Source of the DNA: Streptomyces venezuelae
GTDB lineage: Bacteria > Actinomycetota > Actinomycetes > Streptomycetales > Streptomycetaceae
Length of the DNA: 64,000 bases
NCBI RefSeq assembly: GCF_008642375.1
Contig: NZ_CP029194.1
Span: forward strand, 8,054,501 to 8,118,500
Reading direction: 5' to 3'
Shown piece after piece: positions 52,361 through 60,200 of the stretch. The position numbers and the translations under genes are program-made. Within the stretch, counting starts at the first letter, position 1; every line of letters begins with the position of its first letter. Under the pieces are notes generated by a model. That model searched no databases, had not been told where the DNA came from, and saw only the letters and a program-made list of their open reading frames with translations.

Positions 52361-52873
52361 CGCCGGATCGTATTGATGATCCTCCGACAATCCAAAACGG
52401 AGTGGCCGGACGTCCGGTCAGCGGTGCTCGGGTTCGCGAACTCCGGCGTGCGGACGGCGTCCCCCACCGAGCGCTGGTTGCCGTGCGCCGGGATGCCGCC
52501 CGCCCCGATCCAGCCGGCGTCGCTGCTGCCCGGGGAGAACGGGCCAGGGGTCTCGTCGGGGCAGCAGCGAGTCGAGGCCCGGCGCTGACTCGCTGGACCC
52601 GGTATGGAGTCTCACCCGGTATGGAGTCTCACCCGCGCCTTCGCGTTCATTGACCGATCCACTTTGGAGCGCCTTCATCATTGAATCGCGCGCGAGATGC
52701 GAAGATCCCGCCGACTTGCGATCAGGATTGCGGAGTGCTGCTCTGGAATGGGCAGGGGGTAAAGGGCGCAATGATCCGGGCTCGAACGAGTGGCGTTCAG
52801 CCGAAGCAGGGGGGTCGACGCGTCGTGTGACGACGGGAAGTCCCGCGCTGCGACCCGTTATCGGAGGTTCACG
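52361..52873. other. 513-bp gap between the vWA and secreted-protein genes
   Basis: The left part holds the upstream region of the vWA gene (AT-rich, CAATACGATCC on the minus strand). The middle contains a perfect 17-bp direct repeat at 52598-52631. The right part, before the secreted protein, is less GC-rich than its surroundings. Short open frames here (for example 52402-52653 and 52650-52877) lack ribosome-binding sites and recognisable content. I see no supportable gene. Confidence 0.5.
52598..52631. repeat. Perfect 17-bp tandem direct repeat
   Basis: CCCGGTATGGAGTCTCA occurs twice back to back (52598-52614 and 52615-52631), followed by CCC, the start of a third partial copy. It is a possible slippage duplication or transposon scar in a gap with no clear gene. 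Confidence 0.85.
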
Positions 52874-53329
52874 ATGACACAGGTCTCCTCCGCCCGCATT
52901 CCACTACGCCAGATCATGGCCGTGCTCTTGACGGCGGCCCTGACGCTCTCCCTCTCGGTGGTGCTCACGGTCACCTCGACGAAAGAAGCAGCCGCCTCGT
53001 GCTCGGCCAACCGGTTCAACGGAACGTGGCGCTCTTCCGACGAGAGGCTGAAGCGGATCGACGTATGGCAGGGAGAGGACTGCCACCTGTACGCCAGGGC
53101 CTGGTCCGTCTGCGAGCACGACTCGTCGCGTATCTGCAGCTGGGGAAACAAGAGGATGGGAGACAGCCCCGAGCCGAACTTCCAGTTCGTCGGATACAAC
53201 TGGAGCAACGCCGATGAGGTGCTGCACCTGCGGATGAAGGACAGGTCTCACATCTCGGTGTGGGACAGCACCGACTATCACAGCGGTAAGAAGGTCAGCT
53301 TCACGGTCACGATGTACAAGAGCCGTTGA
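52874..53329 (+). CDS. Small secreted protein of unknown family
   Basis: A 151-residue protein with a signal peptide (ARIPLRQIMAVLLTAALTLS, cleavage likely after EAAA around residue 42). The mature part is about 110 residues, with four cysteines (ASCSANRF, EDCHLY, SVCEHD, RICSWGN), probably two disulfides. Aromatic- and polar-rich segments such as NGTWRSSDERLK, VDVWQGE (seen as IDVWQGE) and DYHSGKKVSFTVTMY suggest a compact beta fold. Codon use is less GC-biased than in neighbouring genes, consistent with acquisition or rapid evolution. The ATG has GGAGG six bases upstream. I do not recognise a family. Confidence 0.75.
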   Translation: MTQVSSARIPLRQIMAVLLTAALTLSLSVVLTVTSTKEAAASCSANRFNGTWRSSDERLKRIDVWQGEDCHLYARAWSVCEHDSSRICSWGNKRMGDSPEPNFQFVGYNWSNADEVLHLRMKDRSHISVWDSTDYHSGKKVSFTVTMYKSR

Positions 53330-53530
53330 GCCTGCGAAGGCCGGCAACTCCGCCCGCGCCGCTACTGGACGAGACCCCCTGCCGAGACAGGCGGGGGGCC
53401 TCGCCGCTCGCCCCGCCGACGACCCTGAGTGGTGGGTGATCGAGTACGTCGGGCACGTGCGCGAGAACGAGCCCGGTGAGGGCAGGCTCAGCACCCGCTG
53501 ACGTGGAGGAAAGGGTCGCTGGTCACCGTG

Positions 53531-54412
53531 TCAGTCCTCCGCGGCCAGGCGCCGTACCTCGGCCAGCGCTTCGTTCACCGCTGCCGGGATGTCCGTCACC
53601 GGGAAGCGTGCGTGCCGCACCGTGCCGTCACGGTCGATGACCAGCACGGTCCGCTTCAGTCGCAGCAGTTGTCCGGCGCGAAAGGTGGGCAGGCGCAGGG
53701 CGGCGGCGAGGCGGAGGTCGACGTCGGAGAGGAGGGTGAAGGGGATGTCCTCTTGGCTCGCGAACACGCGCTGCTCGTCAGGGCGTTGGGTGCTGACGCC
53801 GTGCACCTCCGCGCCCGCGGCGCGGAAGTCCTCGTAGGCGTCCCGGAACAGCCGGTTCTCCAGCGTGCAGCCGACGGTGCCGGGGATGTGGGACCAGCCC
53901 TCCGGTAGGGGGCTGGGGCTCCCGGTCGCCGGGTAGCAGAACAGGACGGTGGCCACGCTGTCGGCCACCGGGTCGACCGGTGCGCCGTCCCGGTGACCGG
54001 GCAGCCGCAGGCGCGGCAGTCGCCGGCCCGTCAGGGCCGCGACGCGCCGTGCCTCCGCGCTCGTCCCGTCGGCGGTGCCGCTGAGAGAGCCGTCGCCGAG
54101 GAGCCAGCGGTCGGCCCAGTCCTGCATCGACAGCAGGACCGGCAGCAGCCCCCGGCCGCTCTCGGTCAGCCGGTACTCGTGCCGAGTCGGCCGCTCCTGG
54201 TACGGGACCTTCTCCAGCACCCCTGTCTCCACCAGGTGTGCCAGGCGCTCGGTGAGCACCTTCCGGGAGATGCCCAGCTCCTCCTGGAGCGCGTCGAACC
54301 TGTGGTGCCCTCGGGCGGTCTCCCGGATCAGGAGCAGGCTCCACCAGTCGCCGACCACCGCCGCGGCCTGCGCGATCGCGCAGGCGGCGTCCCGCTCGGG
54401 AACCGACCTCAT
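53531..54412 (-). CDS. HxlR-type regulator fused to a peroxiredoxin-like domain
   Basis: A 293-residue fusion. The HxlR winged helix covers about 8-105 (CAIAQAAAVVGDWWSLLLIR, then GISRKVLTERLAHLVETGVL). After a linker, residues 130-293 form a redoxin (AhpC/TSA-like) domain with the peroxidatic-type motif TVGCTLENRLFRD (Cys182). The usual resolving cysteine is not seen, but Cys11 lies in the regulator part. A redox switch in which peroxide oxidises Cys182 and changes DNA binding is plausible inference. The ATG has GGAGA seven bases upstream; it diverges from an MFS transporter across an inverted repeat. Confidence 0.85.
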   Translation of the reverse strand: MRSVPERDAACAIAQAAAVVGDWWSLLLIRETARGHHRFDALQEELGISRKVLTERLAHLVETGVLEKVPYQERPTRHEYRLTESGRGLLPVLLSMQDWADRWLLGDGSLSGTADGTSAEARRVAALTGRRLPRLRLPGHRDGAPVDPVADSVATVLFCYPATGSPSPLPEGWSHIPGTVGCTLENRLFRDAYEDFRAAGAEVHGVSTQRPDEQRVFASQEDIPFTLLSDVDLRLAAALRLPTFRAGQLLRLKRTVLVIDRDGTVRHARFPVTDIPAAVNEALAEVRRLAAED

Positions 54413-54489
54413 CGCTACGTCTCCATTTCTGCGCGCACGTCGGCCGTGCGTCGGGACCATCTTGCGCCATGGGGTCGGTTCCGGATAGA

Positions 54490-54512
54490 AACTCACCTGG
54501 AACAAGTGAGTT
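54490..54512. promoter_or_regulatory. HxlR-type operator between the fusion regulator and MFS gene
   Basis: AACTCAC (54490-54496) and GTGAGTT (54506-54512) form a perfect inverted repeat with a 9-bp spacer. It lies midway between the divergent starts at 54412 and 54551, as expected for repression of both genes by the HxlR-peroxiredoxin protein. Confidence 0.65.
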
Positions 54513-54550
54513 CCCAAAAGAGACTAACAAGACCCGGGGGTGGGCGCTGT

Positions 54551-55807
54551 ATGAGCGGAACACAAGCGATCCAGGAGCACGACCGACGCGACGACGAACG
54601 AGAGACCTCATCGCCGGGCGTCTTCTGGCGCTTTTGGGCCGCCGCCACGGTCAGCGGCGCGGGCACCGCCGTCACCGCCCTCGCCCTGCCGCTCGTCGCC
54701 CTCACCGTTCTGGACGCCACCGCTCTCCAGGTCGCCCTGCTCGCCGCCGCCGGGCAGGTCTCCTGGCTGCTGCTCAGCCTCCCGGCGGGCGTCCTCGCGC
54801 AGCGCGTGCCGCTGCGCCGACTCCAGGTCACGCTCGACCTCGTACGGTTCGCGGCGCTCGGATCGCTGCCGCTCGCCTGGTGGATCGGCACGCTCACCTA
54901 TTCGCACCTGCTGTTCGCGGCGCTCGTCACCGGCTCGGCGACCGTGCTGTTCGACATCGGCAACTCGACCTTCCTGCCCGCCGTCGTCCCGGCCCATCGG
55001 CTGGCCGCCCGCAACAGCGTCATGTCGGGCACGCACGCCGTCACCGACACCGGCGGGCCCTCCCTCGGCGGCGTCCTGATCGGCGCGACAGGCCCGGTCG
55101 GCGCGCTCGTCGTGGACGCCGCCAGCTACCTGGCCTCCGCCGTGCTCCTGCGGACCCTCCCCGAGAGCCGCCCCGTGCCCCGCACCGGCGAGAGCGCGCT
55201 GCGGCTGATGCGCGCGGGATGGCGGTACGTCACCAAACACCCGGTCATGCGCCCCTGCATGATCTGGGCGACCGCCGCCAACTTCCTCAACGCGGCCCTC
55301 GTCGCCCTCACCCCCCTCTACCTGGTCCGCGGAGCCGGCCTCGACTCCGTACAGCTCGGTCTCGTCCTTGCCATGGACGGGGTCGGCGCGCTCGCCGGCG
55401 CCGCCGTCGCGGTCCGCGTGACCACGCGCCTGGGCACCGCGCGGGGCGTCATCGTGGCCGATCTGGCCGGCGGCGCGCTGCTCCTGCTCGCCCCGCTGAC
55501 CACGTCGGCGGGGGACGCGTACTGGTTCGCCCTGGGCAACGCCGGCTTCGCCTTCGGCACCGTCATCGGCTCGATCACCACCCGCACCTACCGGCAGACG
55601 CAGTCGCCCCCGGAACTGCTGTCCCGCGTGATGGCCACGGTCCGCTTCGTCTCCTGGGGCGCGATGCCGCTCGGCGCGCTCACCGCCGGCCTCCTCGCCA
55701 CCCACTTCGGCGCCCGTACCGCGCTCTGGACCGTCTGCGCCGCCGCCCTCCTGCCCCCGCTCTACCTCTTCTCCACCAAGGTGGGCCGCCACCGCGACCT
55801 CATCTGA
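54551..55807 (+). CDS. MFS efflux transporter
   Basis: A 418-residue MFS protein with about 12 transmembrane segments. After a charged N-terminus (about 25 residues) the first helix starts at FWAAATVSGAG. The loop after helix 2 (VPLRRLQVTLDLVRF) and FDIGNSTFLPAVVPAHRLAARNSV, given here as FDIGNSTFLPAVVP, match MFS_3-type exporters. It probably exports a toxic or electrophilic compound, because its divergent neighbour is a redox-sensor-like regulator. The ATG has GGGGGTGGG about eight bases upstream. No adjacent biosynthetic genes suggest a substrate. Confidence 0.88.
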   Translation: MSGTQAIQEHDRRDDERETSSPGVFWRFWAAATVSGAGTAVTALALPLVALTVLDATALQVALLAAAGQVSWLLLSLPAGVLAQRVPLRRLQVTLDLVRFAALGSLPLAWWIGTLTYSHLLFAALVTGSATVLFDIGNSTFLPAVVPAHRLAARNSVMSGTHAVTDTGGPSLGGVLIGATGPVGALVVDAASYLASAVLLRTLPESRPVPRTGESALRLMRAGWRYVTKHPVMRPCMIWATAANFLNAALVALTPLYLVRGAGLDSVQLGLVLAMDGVGALAGAAVAVRVTTRLGTARGVIVADLAGGALLLLAPLTTSAGDAYWFALGNAGFAFGTVIGSITTRTYRQTQSPPELLSRVMATVRFVSWGAMPLGALTAGLLATHFGARTALWTVCAAALLPPLYLFSTKVGRHRDLI

Positions 55808-56320
55808 CGCCCTGGCGCCACGACACCGTCAGCCGGCGGCGGTACGCCCAGAAGCCCACGGGCCAAGGTCGTGTTGCGGTGCGTGAAGTCGTTCTCCGGA
55901 CCGCCCGAGCCGGGGTCGAGGTACGGGCCCGGGCCCGCCGGGCCGACCCGGCCCGCGTCCGCCTGCGGCGGAATGACGTGGCAATGCAGCAGCTACACCT
56001 ATGCTGACCTGGGAAAATGATGCTTCGCAAGGCTCTTGGGTGTGGGCTGGCCGGGATTCGTCCGGATCTTCGTCCAAGCGGTCGCCCGGCGAGGAGGGGC
56101 CGGGAGCTGCGGGAGGGATCGGCACTGGACGGGCGGCACCGTCGTATCCCGCGCCATCTCCTGGCCGTCCGTTTACCGGGGGCCAGAACGCCCGCTCGTC
56201 GGGCCGCCGCGTCCCTGGCCTGAATCTCACGGGCGTGTCCGCGGGTGCCGGAAGGGACCTCGCCGCCGGGCGGTGCGGCGAGGTCCCCTCCGTGCAGTGC
56301 GCCCGAGGCGGGCAAGGGAT
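55808..56320. other. 513-bp gap upstream of the ArsR-SulP operon
   Basis: No intact gene is evident. On the minus strand around 55808-55880 a frame ends WPVGFWAYRRRLTVSWRQGVR near the stop, split here as WPVGFWAYRRR and LTVSWRQGVR. It is coding-like, but no partner sequence is recognisable. The strong hairpin at 56254 is unattached to a gene. This looks like a gene remnant, with low support. Confidence 0.35.
56254..56287. terminator. Isolated strong hairpin
   Basis: GGGACCTCGCCGC (56254-56266) and GCGGCGAGGTCCC (56275-56287) form a perfect 13-bp stem with an 8-base loop. It is terminator-like and lies just upstream of the 48-bp palindrome, so it may insulate the ArsR-SulP operon. Confidence 0.6.
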
Positions 56321-56368
56321 CACAGCATCTATGAAATTGCAGAAATCTGCAATTTCATAGATGCTGTG
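56321..56368. promoter_or_regulatory. 48-bp perfect palindromic operator of the ArsR-SulP operon
   Basis: Two 23-bp arms (CACAGCATCTATGAAATTGC then AGA, and its exact reverse complement) flank a central AA. The inner core TTGCA-GAAATC-TGCAA is shared with the site before the second ArsR gene. It is AT-rich in an otherwise GC-rich region and ends 78 bp before the ArsR start, so it is a likely repressor site, possibly bound by two dimers. Confidence 0.75.
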
Positions 56369-56446
56369 GTTGCTGTGCCCGTAGGTAGCCGCGGGCACAG
56401 CGCCAGGCGTTTGCCCCGTCCGGGGTGGTGAGAAGGGTGCCTTACC

Positions 56447-56788
56447 GTGCCGGTTCCGCTGTATCAGGCGAAGGAAGAGTTGCTCCGGATGCTCGAACAC
56501 CCGGTGCGGACAAGGGTTCTGGAGCTGCCGCAGGACGGGCGGATGCCGGTGCGGGACTTGCTGGCCGCGATCGAGGTCGAGCCCTCCGCTCTTTCCCGGC
56601 AGCTCGCGGTCTTGCGTCGATCGGGGATCGTCACATCGCCCCGTGACAGCGCGACGGTCGTCCACGAGCTGGCGGACGGGGATGGGGCGCAGCTGATGCC
56701 GGCGGCGCGGCGGATCCTGACCGAGGTCCTGACGGGTCAGAGCGCGCTGCTGGAGGCACTGCGCGGGTACGAGGTTGCGGCCTCGTGA
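56447..56788 (+). CDS. ArsR-type regulator of the SulP operon
   Basis: A 113-residue ArsR-family winged-helix protein (YQAKEELLRMLEHPVRTRVL, then PSALSRQLAVLRRSGIV). It has no cysteines, so it is not a typical metal or persulfide thiol sensor. The C-terminal helix (ILTEVLTGQSALLEALRGYE) would form the dimer. The start is a GTG with AGAAGGG nine bases upstream. Its last bases overlap the SulP start (GTGA), so the pair is translationally coupled; it probably represses the operon at the 48-bp palindrome. A paralogue lies at 59345. Confidence 0.87.
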   Translation: MPVPLYQAKEELLRMLEHPVRTRVLELPQDGRMPVRDLLAAIEVEPSALSRQLAVLRRSGIVTSPRDSATVVHELADGDGAQLMPAARRILTEVLTGQSALLEALRGYEVAAS

Positions 56789-58515
56789 GCGTGAACACTG
56801 CGGTGACGGCCGTGCTGGGCCGGTTTCGCTCCGTCCTGCCCGCCCGGGCGGACTATGCGGTCATGGCCCGCAGTCCTCGCCGGGACCTGCTGGCCGGCCT
56901 CACCGTGGCGATCGTCGCCCTTCCCCTCGCCCTCGGGTTCGGGGTCTCCTCCGGGCTGGGCGCGGAGTCGGGGCTGGTCACCGCCGTGGTCGCGGGCGCG
57001 CTCGCCGCCCTGTTCGGCGGGTCGAATCTCCAGGTGTCCGGGCCGACCGGTGCGATGACCGTGGTCCTGGTGCCGATCGTCGCCCGGCACGGACCCGGCG
57101 GCGTCCTCGCCGTGGGTCTGATGGCCGGTGTCCTTCTGATCGGTCTCGCCCTGCTGCGGGCCGGGCAGTACATGCGGTACGTGCCGGCACCGGTGGTGGA
57201 GGGCTTCACCCTGGGGATCGCGTGCGTGATCGGCCTCCAGCAGATACCCAATGCCCTCGGGGTCGCCAAGCCGGAGGGGGAGAAGGTCCTGCTCGTGGCG
57301 TGGCGGGCGCTCGTGGAGTCCGTCGCCTTCCCGAACTGGACGGCGATCGGACTCTCGGTGGGTGTCGCTGCGGTGATGCTGGCCGGGGCCCGGTGGAAGC
57401 CGACGGTCCCGTTCTCGATCGTCGCAGTCATCGTCGCGACCGTGATCGCGCAGGTCTTCCGTCTTGACGCGGCCCCGATCGGTGACCTTCCCACCGGGTT
57501 CCCCGCTCCGTCCCTGGCCTTCCTCGACGCTTCCGCGTTCGGGTCGCTGCTGGCCCCGGCGGTCGCGGTCGCGGCGCTCGCCGCGCTGGAGTCCCTGCTG
57601 TCGGCGACCGTGGCGGACGGGATGACGGTGGGGCAGCAGCACGATCCGGACAAGGAGCTCTTCGGGCAGGGCGTCGCCAACCTCGCGGCCCCGCTGTTCG
57701 GCGGGGTGCCGGCCACCGCCGCGATCGCCCGCACGGCGGTCAACGTCCGCACCGGGGCCTGCTCCCGGCTAGCCGCGCTCACCCACGCCGCGGTGCTCGC
57801 GGTGATCGTGTTCGCGGCGGCCCCCTTGGTGTCGAAGATCCCTCTCGCCGCGCTGGCCGGCGTGCTGCTGGCGACGGCCATCCGCATGGTCGAGGTCGGC
57901 TCGCTGCGCGCGATGGCCAAGGCGACCCGCTCGGACGCCGTCGTGCTCGTCCTGACCGCCACGGCCACCCTGATCCTCGACCTCGTGTACGCGGTGATCA
58001 TCGGCCTCGTCGTCGCGGGAGCCCTCGCCTTGAAGGCGGTGGCGGGGCAGGCGCGGATGGAGCAGGTCGACTTCCGCCCGGACCTGCCCGGAGAGCACAG
58101 CGAGGAGGAGCACGCGCTGCTGGCCGAGCACATCGTGGCCTACCGCATCGACGGCCCCCTCTTCTTCGCCGGAGCCCACCGCTTCCTCCTCGAACTCTCC
58201 GAGGTCGCCGACGTGAAGGTGGTGATCCTGCGCATGGCGAGGGTGACCACCCTGGACGCCACCGGTGCCCTCGTCCTGAAGGACGCCGTCGAGAAGCTGC
58301 ACCGGCGCGGCATCGCCGTCATGACCTCCGGCATCCGGCCCGGTCAGCGCCAGGCCCTGGACGCCGTCGGCGTCCTGGACCTGTTGCGCCTGGAAGGCCG
58401 CGAGTACGCCACCACCCCTGAGGCGATCGTCGGCGCCCGCAAACACCTGGAGCAGGCGGGCCTGCTGCCCCGTACGCATCACCGACCGCACCGCATCCGG
58501 AAGGCCGCACGATGA
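56785..58515 (+). CDS. SulP-family anion transporter with STAS domain
   Basis: A 576-residue transporter. The SulP core (about 25-430) has some 12 hydrophobic segments and the signature GGSNLQVSGPTGAMTVVL, given in part as LQVSGPTGAMTV, and QNLAA-like QGVANLAAPLFGG. The STAS domain occupies about 440-560 (YRIDGPLFFAGAHRFLLELS). Family knowledge: bacterial SulP proteins carry sulfate, bicarbonate or dicarboxylates. A sulfur role fits the rhodanese/thioredoxin genes further right but is inference. The GTG start overlaps the ArsR stop, so the two are one operon. Confidence 0.92.
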   Translation: MSVNTAVTAVLGRFRSVLPARADYAVMARSPRRDLLAGLTVAIVALPLALGFGVSSGLGAESGLVTAVVAGALAALFGGSNLQVSGPTGAMTVVLVPIVARHGPGGVLAVGLMAGVLLIGLALLRAGQYMRYVPAPVVEGFTLGIACVIGLQQIPNALGVAKPEGEKVLLVAWRALVESVAFPNWTAIGLSVGVAAVMLAGARWKPTVPFSIVAVIVATVIAQVFRLDAAPIGDLPTGFPAPSLAFLDASAFGSLLAPAVAVAALAALESLLSATVADGMTVGQQHDPDKELFGQGVANLAAPLFGGVPATAAIARTAVNVRTGACSRLAALTHAAVLAVIVFAAAPLVSKIPLAALAGVLLATAIRMVEVGSLRAMAKATRSDAVVLVLTATATLILDLVYAVIIGLVVAGALALKAVAGQARMEQVDFRPDLPGEHSEEEHALLAEHIVAYRIDGPLFFAGAHRFLLELSEVADVKVVILRMARVTTLDATGALVLKDAVEKLHRRGIAVMTSGIRPGQRQALDAVGVLDLLRLEGREYATTPEAIVGARKHLEQAGLLPRTHHRPHRIRKAAR

Positions 58516-58650
58516 CCGCCCCGACGAGGCCGCCCACCACCGGCGCACCCTGCCCGGCTGGGCCCACGGCCCCCACTACACCCTGCTGCGTCTGCACCCG
58601 CAGTCCCCGTCCGGGTTCCGCCTGGCCCGCATGGTGAACGGGGCGGGCCG

Positions 58651-59050
58651 GTGAGCGTCCAGGTCGAGGCGATGCCCTACCGGCACGTGCTGGACGTGCC
58701 GGCCATGGGGCCGCCGTGCGCATCGCCCGCGAGACCACCGCACTCGTCCGCGTCGAAATGCGGGGTGGACCTTCGCCGCCCGAGCGTCGGCCCGGCGCTG
58801 CTGATCCCGGCCGAACCGGTCACCGACGCCGTCCGCCATGCCGCAGTCCTGTACCCGATCATCACGGCCACTACGCACACGGGCCGGGTGCATTCGCGTT
58901 CGCCGTCCACGACCGCCACCCCTACCAGCCCGCCTGCCCGGGGCGCTCGCCACCGCCCCGGGCGGCGGCCTGGCCATGGTGGTCGAAATGACGAGGGAAC
59001 GCGGAGCCCACGGGACGGTCATGCAGTGGACCACCGATGACCGTCCCACT
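58651..59050 (+). pseudogene. Anti-sigma-type ATP-binding protein (HATPase), multiply frameshifted
   Basis: Homologous stretches appear in order but in changing frames: AMPYRHVLDVPA (frame of 58651), RIARETTALVRVEM (58716 frame), GVDLRRPSVGPALL and VTDAVRHAAVLYP (first frame), HGPGAFAFAVHDRHPYQP (58716 frame), and APGGGLAMVVEMTRERG (58838 frame). Together they spell an HATPase_c regulator of the RsbW/anti-sigma kind, including a degraded N-box (VTDAVRHA). At least four frameshifts rule out an intact product. It lies shortly after SulP. A short frame at 58512-58653 that overlaps the SulP stop may be part of the same decay. Confidence 0.75.
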
Positions 59051-59230
59051 CCGCAGCCCCCGAGGCGACGCAAGAACATCCGCCTCACCTCCCGCCCGGG
59101 CGAGGTCGAGTGCAACACGAGGAAGGTCAAGGGCCTGGTCCTGAGGACCGAGTTCCTCAAGAAGGCCTGACCGGCGAAGGTCCTACGGCGGTAGGCGAAC
59201 GTCACGAAGGTGCCCCGCCGGGTCCGCGAG

Positions 59231-59246
59231 TTGCAAGGATCTGCAA
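59231..59246. promoter_or_regulatory. Second TTGCA-N6-TGCAA operator
   Basis: TTGCA-AGGATC-TGCAA, followed by TTG, lies 99 bp upstream of the second ArsR gene. It shares the right half CTGCAATT and the half-site spacing with the core of the 48-bp palindrome at 56321. Confidence 0.65.
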
Positions 59247-59344
59247 TTGTGGAGGTCGCAAGGTGTGAAGAGGGGCGAACGGATGCCTCTACGAAGGAAC
59301 GGTTCCGGGTGGATGAGATGGGCAGTCATGAGAGAGGTACCCAG

Positions 59345-59680
59345 GTGAGCACACCGCTGTACCAGCTGAAGGCGGAGTTCTTCAAGACGCTGGGGCACCC
59401 GGTCCGCATCCGCGTCCTGGAACTCCTGGCCGAGCGCGAGCACGCGGTCGCCGAGATGCTGCCCGAGGTCGGGGTGGAGGCCGCGAGCCTTTCCCAGCAG
59501 CTCGCCGTCCTGCGCAAGGCCAACCTGGTGATCACCCGCCGGGAGGGCTCGAACGTGTACTACAGCCTCAGCCACCCCCAGATCGCCGAGCTCCTGCGGG
59601 TCGCCCGCGGCATCCTCTCCGGCGTCCTGGAAGGTCAGGCCGAACTCCTGGCCGACCTCAAGGCCAGCCGCCACGCCTGA
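59345..59680 (+). CDS. Second ArsR-type regulator
   Basis: A 111-residue paralogue of the regulator at 56447: YQLKAEFFKTLGHPVRIRVL, then ASLSQQLAVLRKANLV and the wing TRREGSNVYYSLSHP. Like its paralogue it has no cysteine. The GTG start has GAGAGG seven bases upstream. It is followed by a truncated membrane-protein fragment at 59684 that begins four bases after its stop, as SulP does with the other ArsR, so an ArsR-transporter operon was probably broken here. It likely binds the sister palindrome at 59231. Confidence 0.85.
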   Translation: MSTPLYQLKAEFFKTLGHPVRIRVLELLAEREHAVAEMLPEVGVEAASLSQQLAVLRKANLVITRREGSNVYYSLSHPQIAELLRVARGILSGVLEGQAELLADLKASRHA

Positions 59681-59683
59681 ACG

Positions 59684-59780
59684 GTGCTGGCCCTGCGGGG
59701 CCCGCCCCCGCTCGTCGGCCGGGCCGCGTTCTGGCTGGTCCTCGTCTCCCTCGTGGGCGGCGCGCTCACTCTTGCGACCG
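59684..59780 (+). pseudogene. N-terminal fragment of a membrane protein
   Basis: A GTG at 59684, four bases after the ArsR stop, begins LALRGPPPLVGRAAFWLVLV and then SLVGGALTLATA, which looks like the first hydrophobic helix of a transporter. Homology stops near 59780, where sequence read from the other strand becomes a P-type ATPase piece. The rest of the gene is missing. The membrane-protein family cannot be named from one helix. Confidence 0.55.
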
Positions 59781-60076
59781 CACGAGCAGAAGACCACCGG
59801 CAGGCTCAGCAGGAGCGCCCACACGTCCTGCCGGAGTCCGAACGGCACGGGTGCGTGCCAGCCGAAGACCTCCGTCCCGATCGGGGACCGGACCACAATC
59901 GGGACGGAGGGGACCACCGCGACGAGGAAGCGGTTGCGCATGTCGGCCACCATGGCTGCCATCGACATCCCCGCATGGCCACCGTGGCCCGCCTCCTCGT
60001 CGGGTGACGGCCCCCACCCTCCGGCCCGTGCTGCCAGCACAGCAGCGACAGTGTTCTGCTGAGTGGACCGGATCAT
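59781..60076 (-). pseudogene. N-terminal fragment of a heavy-metal P-type ATPase
   Basis: From an ATG at 60076 the minus strand encodes a His- and Met-rich N-terminus (EEAGHGGHAGMSM) and the first membrane region (MVADMRNRFLVAVVPSVPIV, then SPIGTEVFGWHAPVPFGL and LLLSLPVVF). That is the CopB-like entry of a metal-transporting P-type ATPase. It stops near 59780, before any DKTG phosphorylation motif, at the junction with the membrane-protein fragment. The ATPase is therefore non-functional here. Confidence 0.72.
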
Positions 60077-60200
60077 GCCCCGCACGTCCAGGACCACCGT
60101 GCTGCGCTCCTTGCCCCCGTCGTGCAAGGGCAGAGCAGGCGCCCGGAGAGTGGGCGGTGACTTCACGTCCGGGCCGGGGCCACGCCGTATCGATCGCGGA

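Noticed and set aside
53345..53501. Short frame ending DPEWWVIEYVGHVRENEP near 53500
   Set aside because: It reads like a protein end but has no start, ribosome-binding site or recognised family. It is at most a remnant.
56321..56368. The long palindrome as an insertion-sequence terminal repeat or attachment site
   Set aside because: No transposase or integrase lies nearby, its arms are adjacent rather than flanking cargo, and its core recurs before a paralogous regulator, which fits an operator.
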